A DNA stretch of 64,000 bases, taken from contig NZ_CP132311.1 of NCBI RefSeq assembly GCF_030733845.1, positions 2,793,501 through 2,857,500 on the forward strand, written 5' to 3'. Below the pieces are notes generated by a model that was not told where the DNA came from, did not search any database, and was given only the letters and a program-made list of their open reading frames with translations. Position numbers and translations under genes: made by a program. Below, piece by piece: positions 1 to 9,020 of this stretch (position 1 is its first letter; the number at the start of each line of letters is the position of its first letter). Origin of the DNA: Shinella zoogloeoides. GTDB lineage: Bacteria > Pseudomonadota > Alphaproteobacteria > Rhizobiales > Rhizobiaceae.

Positions 1-617
1 GCCGAGGCATTGCCGAGATCGGCGGACTTCTTCATCAGTTCGTCGGCCTTCTTGCGGTCCTCCTTCGAGCGCGAGCGCTCCATGAGAAGGACGGCATACT
101 TGAACATGCCTGTGGGATCGCCGCCATTGGCCGCCTGCTCGTACCAGAAGATGGCCTGTTCGCGGTTCCGCTTGACGCCGAGGCCGCGGTCAAGGATTTC
201 GGCGACCAGCGTCTGCGCCGCCGGATCGCCGAGCTGCGCGCGCGGCAGGGCCAGCTCCATCGCGGTGAGGTAACGGCCGCGCTGGAACGCGCCATAGGCA
301 TCGTCAACCTTGCCGGTGAAGGGCTTTTCCGCCGGCAGGTCAGGCAGTTCCGCCCCCATGCGCTCCAGCACGGTGAGGCCGCCGGACGGACCGTCGGCCG
401 GCTTTTCCCCATCCTTCCCGGTCTCCGGGGTCTCGGCAACGAAGCCGGGCTGCACGTCGTTCGCCAGGCCCTTTACCGGTTCCGTCGTATCGTCCGGGGT
501 GACGGAAGGCCCTTTCTTGGCCGGTTCCGCGAGGACAGGCGCGGCCATGAGAACGCCCATGGCAAAAAACGCCATCGGCGCGATACGGCTAGCTTGCGAG
601 AGGGCGGCCCTGATCAT
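1..617 (-). CDS. Exported Sel1-repeat protein, 3' end outside window
   Basis: The reading frame starts at the ATG at 617 and runs off the left edge of the window, so the C-terminus is missing. The N-terminus has a hydrophobic stretch (MAFFAMGVLMAAPVLA) that ends at a plausible signal-peptidase site near residue 29, so the product is probably periplasmic. A Pro/Glu/Lys-rich linker follows. From about residue 90 there are Sel1-type helical repeats with the usual spacing (AYGAFQRGRYLTAMELALP, then FWYEQAANGGDPTGMFKYA). Sel1 repeats are protein-binding scaffolds; the partner cannot be read from the sequence. The gene lies 9 bases downstream of the ThiE-like gene on the same strand, so the two are probably cotranscribed. 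Confidence 0.8.
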   Translation of the reverse strand, partial: MIRAALSQASRIAPMAFFAMGVLMAAPVLAEPAKKGPSVTPDDTTEPVKGLANDVQPGFVAETPETGKDGEKPADGPSGGLTVLERMGAELPDLPAEKPFTGKVDDAYGAFQRGRYLTAMELALPRAQLGDPAAQTLVAEILDRGLGVKRNREQAIFWYEQAANGGDPTGMFKYAVLLMERSRSKEDRKKADELMKKSADLGNAS

Positions 618-626
618 GCGCGCCTA

Positions 627-1280
627 CTATTGCTCAAACCGTGGCGCTTTTTCGTCAAGCAAAGCGTTGACGGCGGCAACCACATGCGGCGCCTGCGCCG
701 GATCGGCGAACACCGCCTTGTCGAGCGCCACGAATTCCGCGCCGGCCTCGGCCACGACAAGCGCCGACTGCGGATCCGTGCCGCCGAGCACGATGCAGGG
801 AATTTCGACCATCGACGCCCACCATTCGGCAAGCGCCACGTTCTTCGGATGCGCTTCCGGCTTGATGTCTCCGCCGATCTTGCCGAAGAAGATATAGTCC
901 GGCTGAACCTCGCCGACCTCCAGCGCCTTGTGCCGGTCCGTCGCATTGCCGCCGCCGACGATGAGCTGCGGCGTGAACTTCTCGACCACCTCGCCCAGTT
1001 CCTCGACGCCACCCGTCACATGAATACCGTCGGCCTTCACCCGGCCGGCCACGCGCGTATCGCCGGCGACGAGCGCCGCCGCGCCGGCTTTCTGCACGAT
1101 CGGCACCAGCACCTCGGCGTGCTTCTGGAACTGGCCGTCGTCCAGCCCGTATTGCGGCAGGATCACCGAAGCGACGTCACCGCCCTTCAGCGCGCCTTCC
1201 AGCATCGCGGCCCGCGCGGAAAGGTCCTCGCCCTCGGGAAGGATCAGCACCAGGCGGCAGCGGGTTTCGACATCGGACAT
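627..1280 (-). CDS. Thiamine-phosphate synthase family protein (ThiE/TenI-like)
   Basis: 217 residues with a TIM-barrel pattern of the ThiE/TenI superfamily: VAGDTRVAGRVKADGIHV in the middle, then IVGGGNATDRHKALE, DYIFFGKIGG and IPCIVLGGTDPQSA. ThiE joins HMP-pyrophosphate and thiazole phosphate to make thiamine phosphate. However, the usual ThiE motifs (the DxxxxxxxxADGVHLGQ box and GPVFPTxTK) are only partly kept: IHVTGG replaces VHLGQ and FFGKIGG replaces GPVF. This is probably a divergent paralogue, and true ThiE activity is uncertain. It is probably the first gene of a two-gene unit with the Sel1 gene. Confidence 0.72.
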   Translation of the reverse strand: MSDVETRCRLVLILPEGEDLSARAAMLEGALKGGDVASVILPQYGLDDGQFQKHAEVLVPIVQKAGAAALVAGDTRVAGRVKADGIHVTGGVEELGEVVEKFTPQLIVGGGNATDRHKALEVGEVQPDYIFFGKIGGDIKPEAHPKNVALAEWWASMVEIPCIVLGGTDPQSALVVAEAGAEFVALDKAVFADPAQAPHVVAAVNALLDEKAPRFEQ

Positions 1281-1373
1281 GAATGGGCACTTCCCTTGGG
1301 TTGAGATCGTCGGGGCTCGTCATAACAGATCAAAGCGGATAGACGGAAGAACGAAGAGGATCAATCGCCTTCC

Positions 1374-2144
1374 ATGTCCATCGACCCCAGCATCTATTAT
1401 GCCGCCATCCCCGCCGTTGTCCTCGTCGGCCTCACCAAGGGGGGCATGGGAGAGGCGCTGGCGCTGATGGGCGTGCCGCTGCTGGCCATGGCCGTGCCGC
1501 CGGTGCAGGCCGCCGCCATCTTGCTGCCGATCCTCGTAGTGATGGATTGCGTCTCGCTATGGATCTGGCGCCAGCACAACGACCGCACATTGCTGAAGAT
1601 GCTGCTGCCGGGCGCCCTCCTCGGCATCGCGATCGGCTGGGCGACCTCCGCCTACGTGCCGCGTGATGCCCTGCGCCTCATCATCGGCGTCATCACGGTG
1701 CTCTTCGCGCTGCGCTACTTCTACAACAGCTGGCGGGTGCGCCACGGCCATGTCATCCACGCCAAGCCGCACCGGCTTGCTCCGGCGGCCTTCCTCGGCA
1801 CGCTTTCCGGCTATGGCAGCTTCGTCGCCCATGCCGGCGGTGCGCCGTTCCAGGTCTACGGCCTGCCGCTGAAGCTGCCGCCGCGCGATTATACCGGCGC
1901 GGCCGTGCGCTTCTTCGCCATCCTCAATTTCATAAAGCTCGGTCCCTATTTCGCGCTCGGCCAGCTCGATACGGAGAACCTGACGATCTCCGCCACGCTC
2001 GTCCCGCTGGCCATCCTGGCGACCGCCCTCGGCGGTTTCGCCGTCAAGCGCATGAAGCCGGACGTCTTCTATCCCTTCATGTACGCCATGGCCCTCGTCG
2101 CCGGCCTGAAGCTCTCCTACGACGGCGTGCTCGCCTTCCTCTGA
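1374..2144 (+). CDS. Sulfite exporter TauE/SafE family membrane protein
   Basis: 256 residues, mostly hydrophobic, with about eight predicted membrane spans. It begins with a helix carrying GLTKGGMGEALALMGVPL, the glycine-rich signature of the first TauE/SafE half (DUF81). The second half repeats the pattern around AAFLGTLSGYGSFVAHAGGAPF. Members export sulfite, sulfoacetate or other small organosulfur anions across the inner membrane; the substrate here is unknown. The start at 1374 (MSIDPSIYYAAIPAV) gives the usual length. A short ArsR-type regulator gene follows 62 bases downstream on the same strand and might control it. Confidence 0.85.
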   Translation: MSIDPSIYYAAIPAVVLVGLTKGGMGEALALMGVPLLAMAVPPVQAAAILLPILVVMDCVSLWIWRQHNDRTLLKMLLPGALLGIAIGWATSAYVPRDALRLIIGVITVLFALRYFYNSWRVRHGHVIHAKPHRLAPAAFLGTLSGYGSFVAHAGGAPFQVYGLPLKLPPRDYTGAAVRFFAILNFIKLGPYFALGQLDTENLTISATLVPLAILATALGGFAVKRMKPDVFYPFMYAMALVAGLKLSYDGVLAFL

Positions 2145-2206
2145 AGCCTTCCTTCGCAGCGCACAAAACGCTTGCCGCAAATGCTGCTTTGCCATAGCGT
2201 TCGGCC

Positions 2207-2467
2207 ATGGCGCACCCGGACCCCTTCGCTGCGATTGCCGATCCCAACCGCAGGTTCCTGCTGGAGGAGTTGCGCCGTGCCCCGCGCACCGTCAACGAAC
2301 TGTCCGAAGGCCTGCCGATCAGCCGTCCGGCGGTATCGCAGCACCTCAAGGCGCTGCTCGATTCCAACCTCGTCAGCGTGAAGGCCGAGGGCACGAAGCG
2401 TATCTACGCGATCAACGCCAAGGGCTTCGACGGGCTCAATCTCTGGCTCGACCAGTTCTGGTCCTGA
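2207..2467 (+). CDS. Short ArsR-family transcriptional regulator
   Basis: 86 residues that consist almost entirely of an ArsR winged helix: FAAIADPNRRFLLEELRRAP (helix 1-2), then PISRPAVSQHLKALLDSNLV (recognition helix) and VKAEGTKRIYAINAKG (wing). This motif order is that of the SdpR/YgaV-like branch, which often has no metal-binding cysteines, and none are present here. The protein ends soon after the wing (GLNLWLDQFWS), where many relatives continue for another 20-30 residues. The sequence looks intact rather than frameshifted. It follows the TauE/SafE gene on the same strand, and its target is unknown. Confidence 0.85.
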   Translation: MAHPDPFAAIADPNRRFLLEELRRAPRTVNELSEGLPISRPAVSQHLKALLDSNLVSVKAEGTKRIYAINAKGFDGLNLWLDQFWS

Positions 2468-2656
2468 CCCGGCAACCGTCCCATCCTGAAACAGAACGCC
2501 CCGGCATGCGTTGCGGCAGGCCAGGGCGTCTCGACGTCTATGATTTGGTTTCCTGGGACGGTTTCGCGAAATGGGCTCCTGCCCTGGTCTTCCCATTCAG
2601 ACCAACTGTTTCCGCGACCTTCACCCTTCTAATAACTTGGAAAAATCCCTGTCGTT

Positions 2657-2830
2657 TCAGTGGGATGAAGAGCGAAGACGCTCGATCTCATCCTTGATGC
2701 GCAGCTTGCGACGCTTGATGTCCGCGATTGTCTGATCCTCCGAAGAGGGGCGCGTTACGGCAGCATGCAGCTCTTCCTCCAGAGCAAAATGCTTCTTTTC
2801 CAGCGTGGCCAGATGAGCCTCAATCGTCAT
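2657..2830 (-). CDS. DUF465 (YdcH-like) small coiled-coil protein
   Basis: 57 residues starting at MTIEAHLATLEKKH. The open frame extends upstream, but this ATG has a purine-rich AAGGAA ribosome site just before it and gives the family length. The sequence is highly charged and heptad-like, with the DUF465 core (IADIKRRKLRIKDEIERL). The family is widespread in alphaproteobacteria and has no firmly established function. It is divergent from a second DUF465 gene about 215 bases away. Confidence 0.8.
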   Translation of the reverse strand: MTIEAHLATLEKKHFALEEELHAAVTRPSSEDQTIADIKRRKLRIKDEIERLRSSSH

Positions 2831-3046
2831 GTGACAGTTCCTTCCTTTTGCTTGCACCCGATCACTTTCATGCCGGATGGTCCAGGTTGCAACAAAGTCA
2901 GTGTGCCATGTCATTTTTCATTTGTCGAAGGCGAAAACGTGGCAAGGGATAACTTCCCGTTACCATGGCTTTCGTGGTAGGAGCAGCCTTCATACAGGCT
3001 GGGGAGTGCGGGGGAGCCGCGCCTCCGACGACGGGGAACGTATAGC

Positions 3047-3250
3047 ATGGCAGACCAGGAACAGGCTGAATTGCGGCTTGCCGTTGCACGGCTGCGCCAG
3101 GAGCACGAAGACTACGACGCCGCGATCAACGCCATGATCCAGATCGGCTGCGAAGCCCTCAGAATCCAGCGCATGAAGAAGAAGAAGCTGATCCTGAAGG
3201 ACACGATCTCCAAGCTGGAAGACCAGATCATTCCCGACATCATCGCCTGA
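3047..3250 (+). CDS. DUF465 (YdcH-like) small coiled-coil protein
   Basis: 67 residues, highly charged and predicted fully helical. The C-terminal half is the DUF465 signature (RIQRMKKKKLILKDTISKLED). It is a paralogue of the divergently transcribed gene at 2657-2830 but shares only the core. It lies 15 bases upstream of purE on the same strand, so it is probably transcribed with purEK. No function is established for the family. Confidence 0.82.
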   Translation: MADQEQAELRLAVARLRQEHEDYDAAINAMIQIGCEALRIQRMKKKKLILKDTISKLEDQIIPDIIA

Positions 3251-3265
3251 ACCGGACGAGAAGCC

Positions 3266-3765
<500 letters not shown>

Positions 3766-3769
<4 letters not shown>

Positions 3770-4824
3770 GCGCCACCACGATCGGCATCATCGGCGGCGG
3801 ACAGCTTGGCCGCATGCTGGCCATGGCGGCCGCGCGCCTCAGCCTGCGCACCGTCATCCTCGAGCCGCAGGCCGATTGTCCGGCCGCACAGGTCGCCAAT
3901 GCGCAGATCGTCGCGGCCTATGACGATCCGGACGCGCTCGCCGAACTCGCACGCCTTTGCGACGTCGTGACTTACGAATTCGAGAACGTGCCCGTCGCGG
4001 CCGCCGAGGCGCTGGCGAATGCCGTGCCGGTCTTTCCGCCGCCACGCGCCCTGGAAGTCTCGCAGGACCGGCTCGTCGAAAAGAGCTTCATCCGCGATTG
4101 CGGCATTCCCACCGCCGATTTCGCCGCCGTGGACAGCCAGGCCGATCTGGAAGCCGCGCTCGACCTTTTCGGCGGCGTCGGCGTGCTCAAGACACGCCGG
4201 CTTGGCTATGACGGCAAGGGGCAGCGGCTCTTCCGCTCGCCGGCCGAAAGCCGCGATGGCGCCTTCGAGGCGCTCGGCGGCGTGCCGCTGATCCTCGAAA
4301 GCCTCGTGCCCTTCGAGCGGGAAATCTCGATCATCGCTGCGCGCGACCGCGACGGCACGATCGCCTGCTACGATCCGGCGGAGAATGTCCACCAGAACGG
4401 CATCCTGCACACCTCCACCCTTCCCGCCCGCGTCGGCGAGGCGACGGCCGACCAGGCCCGCAAGGCGGCGCGCGCGATTCTCGACAGCCTGTCCTATGTC
4501 GGGGTCATCGGCGTCGAATTCTTCGTGCTGCCGGATGGCGGGCTGGTTGCCAACGAGATTGCGCCGCGCGTGCACAATTCCGGCCACTGGACGGAGGCGG
4601 CCTGCATCGTCTCGCAGTTCGAGCAGCATATCCGCGCCGTCGCCGGCCACACGCTCGGCGATCCCCGCCGCCATTCGGACTGCGTGATGCAGAATCTCAT
4701 CGGCGACGACATCGACGACCTGCCCACCTGGCTCGCCAGACCCGGCGTGCTCGTCCATCTCTACGGCAAGACGGAAGCCCGGCCCGGCCGGAAAATGGGG
4801 CATGTTACCCAGATTTTCGACTGA
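3766..4824 (+). CDS. purK: 5-(carboxyamino)imidazole ribonucleotide synthase PurK
   Basis: 352 residues from the ATG at 3766, which overlaps the purE stop in an ATGA arrangement. The open frame extends farther upstream only inside purE. PurK is an ATP-grasp ligase that carboxylates AIR with bicarbonate and ATP. It begins with [17 protein letters not shown]. It has the central ATP-grasp lysine region ([14 protein letters not shown]), the metal-binding segment ([20 protein letters not shown]) and the [16 protein letters not shown] motif. A short hairpin with a T-run follows at 4918. Confidence 0.96.
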
Positions 4825-4872
4825 GAGAGGCCGGAAAACCGGTCGCTGTGGCGGAAAACCCGCCGTCCACGG

Positions 4873-4901
4873 TTGACAGGGGAAATGTCACGGGGTACAT
4901 G
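4873..4901 (+). promoter_or_regulatory. Predicted sigma-70 type promoter upstream of rpmJ
   Basis: TTGACA (4873-4878), a 17-base spacer and TACATG (4896-4901) form a near-consensus housekeeping promoter in the gap between purK and rpmJ. The predicted start (about 4908) lies only about 10 bases before the hairpin at 4918, so the hairpin would sit in the rpmJ leader. Confidence 0.5.
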
Positions 4902-4917
4902 CCTGCCAACCCGAAAG

Positions 4918-4940
4918 CGCGCCCGAAACGGCGCGTTTTT
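4918..4940 (+). terminator. Hairpin with T-run after purK
   Basis: CGCGCC, a 6-base loop and GGCGCG are followed by five T. It fits a rho-independent terminator for the purEK operon. Because a good promoter lies just upstream of it, it could instead act as an attenuator for rpmJ. Confidence 0.6.
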
Positions 4941-4993
4941 GATTGAAGAAATCCGGCGAACTCGAGTCGCCCTGTAATACGCGGATCAGAAAA

Positions 4994-5119
4994 ATGAAGA
5001 TCAAGAATTCGCTCAAGTCGCTCAAGGCTCGCCACCGCGAGAACCGCCTTGTTCGCCGCAAGGGCCGTATCTACATCATCAACAAGCAGAACCCGCGCTT
5101 CAAGGCTCGTCAGGGCTGA
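4994..5119 (+). CDS. rpmJ: 50S ribosomal protein L36
   Basis: 41 residues starting [17 protein letters not shown] and ending [12 protein letters not shown]. This is the C-minus form of L36, with none of the zinc-binding cysteines of the longer-known form; alphaproteobacteria commonly carry this version. L36 is a small, very basic protein of the large ribosomal subunit. The gene stands alone here and is not in a ribosomal operon, which is usual for this group. It has its own predicted promoter at 4873. Confidence 0.95.
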   Translation: MKIKNSLKSLKARHRENRLVRRKGRIYIINKQNPRFKARQG

Positions 5120-5210
5120 TCAGGCGTCGTGGTCGCCTGCCCTTCACAGGGCAGTGATGATCGACAAATTTCGATTTGAAGTTAGGCCATGGCGGTTTAC
5201 CATAACCGCC

Positions 5211-5819
5211 ATGCGCTTTTTTATGCTGTCCATACTTATCCTTTCCCTCTCCCTCATCGGCGCCGCACCGACCGCTGCCCTTGCGCAGACAGCCGACAAG
5301 GCTTCCGTCGATGCCTCGGCCACTGCGTTCACCACGCCCGCCCAGCGGATCGACAAGCTCTTCACCGAGTTGAAACTCGAGGGAAACCCGGATGCCGCCA
5401 GGGGCATCGCCGACCAGATCCGCCGTGAATGGCAGGATTCCGGCAGCGCAACCATCAACCTTCTCATCCAGTGGGCCGACAAGGCCATGTCCGAGGAAAA
5501 GAACGCCGCCGCGCTCGATTTCCTCGACGAGACTATCCGCCTGAAGCCGGACTATGTGGAAGGCTGGAACCGTCGGGCGACCCTGCACTTCAAGATGAAC
5601 AACTACCGCAAGTCGATGTCCGACATAAACCAGGTGCTGCGGATCGAGCCCCGTCACTTCGGCGCGCTCGCCGGCATGGCCGCGATCATGGCGCAGACCG
5701 GCCGTGACGAGATGGCCCTCAAGGCCTGGGAGCGTTTCCTCGACATCTACCCCACCGAGCGGCAGGCGCAGAAGGAACTCGGAGACCTCGCGGAAAAGCT
5801 TACCGGCCAGCGCACCTGA
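5211..5819 (+). CDS. Exported tetratricopeptide-repeat protein
   Basis: 202 residues from the ATG at 5211. The frame is open further upstream, but that part overlaps rpmJ and lacks a signal sequence. The chosen start gives a clean signal peptide (MRFFMLSILILSLSLIG, cleavage near AALAQ at residue 26), so the protein is periplasmic. From about residue 80 there are three TPR-like helix pairs (AALDFLDETIRLKPDYVEGW, then YRKSMSDINQVLRIEPRHF, then EMALKAWERFLDIYPTE). TPRs bind partner proteins; the partner is unknown. The alpha/beta hydrolase gene follows 53 bases downstream. Confidence 0.85.
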   Translation: MRFFMLSILILSLSLIGAAPTAALAQTADKASVDASATAFTTPAQRIDKLFTELKLEGNPDAARGIADQIRREWQDSGSATINLLIQWADKAMSEEKNAAALDFLDETIRLKPDYVEGWNRRATLHFKMNNYRKSMSDINQVLRIEPRHFGALAGMAAIMAQTGRDEMALKAWERFLDIYPTERQAQKELGDLAEKLTGQRT

Positions 5820-5872
5820 CCGCGGCGGGCGATCCCGTAGACACAGTTCCTGCCCCAAGCCCGGACCAATCC

Positions 5873-6901
5873 TTGCCTCCTCCCCTTCGCCTCATGCTGA
5901 CCATTTTCATTGCTGCCCCCATCGCCCTCGCGCTCGCCGGCTACGCCTTCACGGCGTGGAAGACCCGCACCTTGGAACAGGCCTTCCCGAATGTCGGCGA
6001 GTTGATCGACATCGGCGGCATCCGCATGAACAGCGTGTTCGTGCCCGCCGGCGGGACTGCCGACCTGCCGCCGGTCGTCTTCATCCACGGCGCCAGCGGC
6101 AACCTGCGCGACCAGATGCATGCCTTCCGCAATAGGCTGGAAGGCCGTGCCGACCTGCTCTTCCTTGACCGTCCCGGACACGGTTATTCGCAGCGCGGCG
6201 GGCCGGAAAATGCCTGGCCGGACGGGCAGGCGCACGCCATCGCCCGGCTGATGGAAAAGCGCGGCATCGGCAAGGCGATCATCGTCGGCCATTCCTTCGG
6301 CGGCGCCATTGCCGCAAGCTTTGCGCTGGAACATCCGGAAAAGACGGCGGGCCTGCTCTTCCTTGCGCCCGCCACCCATCCCTGGCCGGGCGGCGTCGAC
6401 TGGTACTACGATCTTGCCAGGATGCCGGTGATCGGCTGGCTCTTCACCCGCATCGTGGCGCTGCCCGCCGGCCTGTCGCGCATCGACAGCGGCACGCGCT
6501 TCGTCTTCGCGCCGAACCCGCGCCCGGACGACTACATCGAGGCCACGGCGCCGGCGCTCGTGCTGCGCCCGGCAACGTTCCGCAACAATTCGATCGACGT
6601 CGCCAACCTGCTGGACTATGTGCGCCGCGTACAGCCGCGCTACCGCGAGATCCGCACGCCGACGGTCATCGTCACCGGCGATACGGACGGCGTCGTCTAT
6701 GAGGAAATCCACTCGCGCGGGCTGGTGCGGGATATCGAAGGTTCGGAACTCGTCTGGATCCATAATCTCGGCCACAAGCCGGACTACGTAGTGACGGACC
6801 TTGCCGTCGAGGCGCTCGAAAAGATCGCCGGCAAGGATCGCGACCTGCAGGAATCAGCAAGGCGGGCCGAAGCCCGCCTTGCGAAGGATCACGGCGAATA
6901 G
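5873..6901 (+). CDS. Membrane-anchored alpha/beta hydrolase
   Basis: 342 residues from a TTG at 5873; an ATG at residue 8 (5894) is an alternative start. An N-terminal hydrophobic helix (MLTIFIAAPIALALAGYAF) suggests a membrane anchor or uncleaved signal. The fold motifs are clear: oxyanion-hole VFIHGASG, FLDRPGHGYS, and the nucleophile elbow VGHSFGGAIAAS (GxSxG). A late VTGDTDGVVY (acid) and NLGHKPDY (catalytic His) complete the triad. The substrate is unknown. The last codons are encoded by a perfect 11-bp hairpin at 6857-6882 that probably serves the convergent pyruvate kinase gene. Confidence 0.87.
   Translation: MPPPLRLMLTIFIAAPIALALAGYAFTAWKTRTLEQAFPNVGELIDIGGIRMNSVFVPAGGTADLPPVVFIHGASGNLRDQMHAFRNRLEGRADLLFLDRPGHGYSQRGGPENAWPDGQAHAIARLMEKRGIGKAIIVGHSFGGAIAASFALEHPEKTAGLLFLAPATHPWPGGVDWYYDLARMPVIGWLFTRIVALPAGLSRIDSGTRFVFAPNPRPDDYIEATAPALVLRPATFRNNSIDVANLLDYVRRVQPRYREIRTPTVIVTGDTDGVVYEEIHSRGLVRDIEGSELVWIHNLGHKPDYVVTDLAVEALEKIAGKDRDLQESARRAEARLAKDHGE
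6857..6882 (-). terminator. Hairpin inside the hydrolase 3' end, likely for pyk
   Basis: GCAAGGCGGGC, CGAA, GCCCGCCTTGC: a perfect 11-bp stem with a stable tetraloop, 27 bases beyond the pyk stop. It lacks a clear U-tract on either strand, so termination would be weak or factor-assisted. Confidence 0.45.
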
Positions 6902-6908
6902 AGGCCGC

Positions 6909-8348
6909 TCAGACGCCGCTGACGCCGTCGGCGCCGATATAGGCGATGCGCAGCATGTTCGTCGCGCCCGGCGTGCGGAGGGGAACGCCGGCGGAGATGA
7001 TGATGCGGTCGCCCGGCTTGCCGAATTCCTCGGCAACGACGATGCGGCAGGCGCGGTTGACCATGTCGTCAAGGTCTTCCGCATCGCCCGTGACGACGCA
7101 GTGCAGGCCCCAGACCACCGAAAGGCGGCGCGCCGTCTCAATGACCGGCGACAGCGCAAGCACCGGCGTGTCCGGCCGCTCGCGCGCGGCGCGCAGGCCC
7201 GTCGTGCCCGACGAGGTGTAACAGACGATGGCCGACAGCTTCAGCGTTTCCGCGATCTGGCGGGCGGCCAGCGAGATGGCGTCCGCGCCGGTCGCTTCCG
7301 GCGTCGAGCGCTGGGCGTAGATGATGCCCGGATAGTGGGGGTCGCGCTCGACCTTGCTGGCGATCGACGCCATGGTGGAGACGGCCTCGAACGGGTAATC
7401 GCCCGAAGCGGATTCGGCCGACAGCATGACGGCGTCCGCGCCTTCAAAGACAGCGGTCGCGACGTCGGATACCTCGGCGCGGGTCGGCACCGGTGCGGAA
7501 ATCATCGATTCCAGCATCTGCGTGGCGACGACGACCGGCTTGCCGGCGCGGCGGCAGGCGCGGATGAGCTGCTTCTGCAGGCCTGGAACGGCTTCCAGCG
7601 GCATTTCCACGCCGAGGTCGCCGCGCGCCACCATCAGCGCGTCGGAGAGTTCGATGATCTCGTCGATGCGCTCGATGGCCTGGGGTTTCTCGATCTTCGA
7701 CATGAGGCCGACGCGGCCGCGGGCGACCTTGCGCACTTCGGCAAGGTCTTCCGGGCGCTGGATGAAGGAGAGCGCCACCCAGTCGACGCTGCCGGTCGCG
7801 AGAACCGCATCGAGGTCGACGCGGTCCTTCTCCGTCAGCGCGCCGACGGGCAGCAGCGTGTCGGGCAGGCTGACGCCCTTGCGGTCGGAGATCTTGGTGC
7901 CGGAAACGACGGTGCAGACGATCGACTTGCCGTCGGCGCTGTCGGCGCGCAGGTGCAGCTTGCCGTCGTCGATCAGCAGGCGGTGGCCAGGCTTGACCGC
8001 TTCGAGGATTTCCGGGTGCGGCAGGTAGACGCGCTTGCTGTCGCCGGGCGTGTCCTTGTTGTCGAGCGTGAATGTCTGGCCGGGCTTCAGCTCTTCCGAG
8101 CCGTTGGCGAACTTGCCGACGCGCAGCTTCGGGCCCTGAAGGTCGGCGAGAATGCCGATCGGGCGGCCACAGCGCGCCTCCACGGCGCGGATGCGGCTGA
8201 TCAGCGTGCGCATCACGTCGTGGCTGGCATGGCTCATATTGATGCGGAACAGGTCTGCTCCCGCCTCATGCAGCTTCTGGATCATCTGCTCGTCAGATGA
8301 TGCGGGTCCAAGCGTGGCGAGGATTTTGACTTTTCTGTTCCGTCTCAT
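6909..8348 (-). CDS. pyk: Pyruvate kinase
   Basis: 479 residues from the ATG at 8348 (MRRNRKVKILATLGPASSDE). It transfers phosphate from phosphoenolpyruvate to ADP in the last step of glycolysis. It has the N-terminal barrel strand KILATLGPASS, FRINMSHASHDVM, the active-site block MSKIEKPQAIERIDEI with the catalytic Lys, and ARGDLGVEMPLE (Mg-binding Glu/Asp). VVVATQMLESM and the C-terminal allosteric domain follow. Its start codon overlaps the stop of the upstream DUF1036 gene by one base (TGATG), so the two are cotranscribed. The longer open frame upstream runs inside the DUF1036 gene and is not part of the protein. Confidence 0.96.
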   Translation of the reverse strand: MRRNRKVKILATLGPASSDEQMIQKLHEAGADLFRINMSHASHDVMRTLISRIRAVEARCGRPIGILADLQGPKLRVGKFANGSEELKPGQTFTLDNKDTPGDSKRVYLPHPEILEAVKPGHRLLIDDGKLHLRADSADGKSIVCTVVSGTKISDRKGVSLPDTLLPVGALTEKDRVDLDAVLATGSVDWVALSFIQRPEDLAEVRKVARGRVGLMSKIEKPQAIERIDEIIELSDALMVARGDLGVEMPLEAVPGLQKQLIRACRRAGKPVVVATQMLESMISAPVPTRAEVSDVATAVFEGADAVMLSAESASGDYPFEAVSTMASIASKVERDPHYPGIIYAQRSTPEATGADAISLAARQIAETLKLSAIVCYTSSGTTGLRAARERPDTPVLALSPVIETARRLSVVWGLHCVVTGDAEDLDDMVNRACRIVVAEEFGKPGDRIIISAGVPLRTPGATNMLRIAYIGADGVSGV

Positions 8349-8890
8349 CAGTTCTGGCTCTCCTGAGTCCCTGGCGTGTCGGAAAGCTGCACCATCCAGC
8401 TTCCCTGTCGACCCGTGTCGTATTCCTTGAAGCCCATGCGCTGGAAACCGCGGGCGAAGCAGTCCTCGACGCCGGTGACCTTGAACTCGTTCTCGGCGAC
8501 GCACATGTTGACGTCGCCGGTCCAGCGGCCGCCGCGCGCGGCATCCTCGGCATAGAGATAGTAGTAGCGTGACTGCAACTCGCCCTCGATCAGCGTGGCG
8601 CAGGTCGTGGCAGGCACCTGCCACCAGCCTTCGGTCATCCAGCCTTCCTTGGCACGGTAACCGATGGCGACGCCGACGAGGTTCTGCGTGCCGTTGCAAA
8701 CGCGGAAATCGGCCTTCGCCTCATCCGGGACGGACAGGGCGAGGAAACCCGCGAGTGTGAAAAGGCCGGCCTGGAGAAGACCGCTGGCTTTCGGGAAAAA
8801 CGGGCTATGGCTCTTGGTTCTCACGGCTTCCAATGGAACTCCGTTGATTTGAATATGCGCTTTCTTGCGACGACGGGGCAGGAATGTCAA
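8348..8890 (-). CDS. DUF1036 domain protein, exported
   Basis: 180 residues. A basic N-terminus is followed by a hydrophobic signal-like segment (LLQAGLFTLAGFLALSV) ending near residue 60. The DUF1036 domain starts at DFRVCNGTQNLVGVAIGY, with the family's aromatic-rich core (EGWMTEGWWQVPATTCATL, then RYYYLYAEDAARGGRW) and four mature-part cysteines. The role of the family is unknown. Its stop overlaps the start of pyk (TGATG), a pairing consistent with rhizobial gene order. An ATG further in could shorten the long cytoplasmic leader. Confidence 0.85.
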   Translation of the reverse strand: MTFLPRRRKKAHIQINGVPLEAVRTKSHSPFFPKASGLLQAGLFTLAGFLALSVPDEAKADFRVCNGTQNLVGVAIGYRAKEGWMTEGWWQVPATTCATLIEGELQSRYYYLYAEDAARGGRWTGDVNMCVAENEFKVTGVEDCFARGFQRMGFKEYDTGRQGSWMVQLSDTPGTQESQN

Positions 8891-9020
8891 CGCAACACTA
8901 ATCGATTACATTTTCACAAAAGGAGAAGGAATCTTTCCTGTAACCGCAAGGCCCGAACCTTGCGAGGCGGAACGCCCCATGCGATCAGTCGCAAGGCGCG
9001 GCGGACATGTGGTAAAAGGC

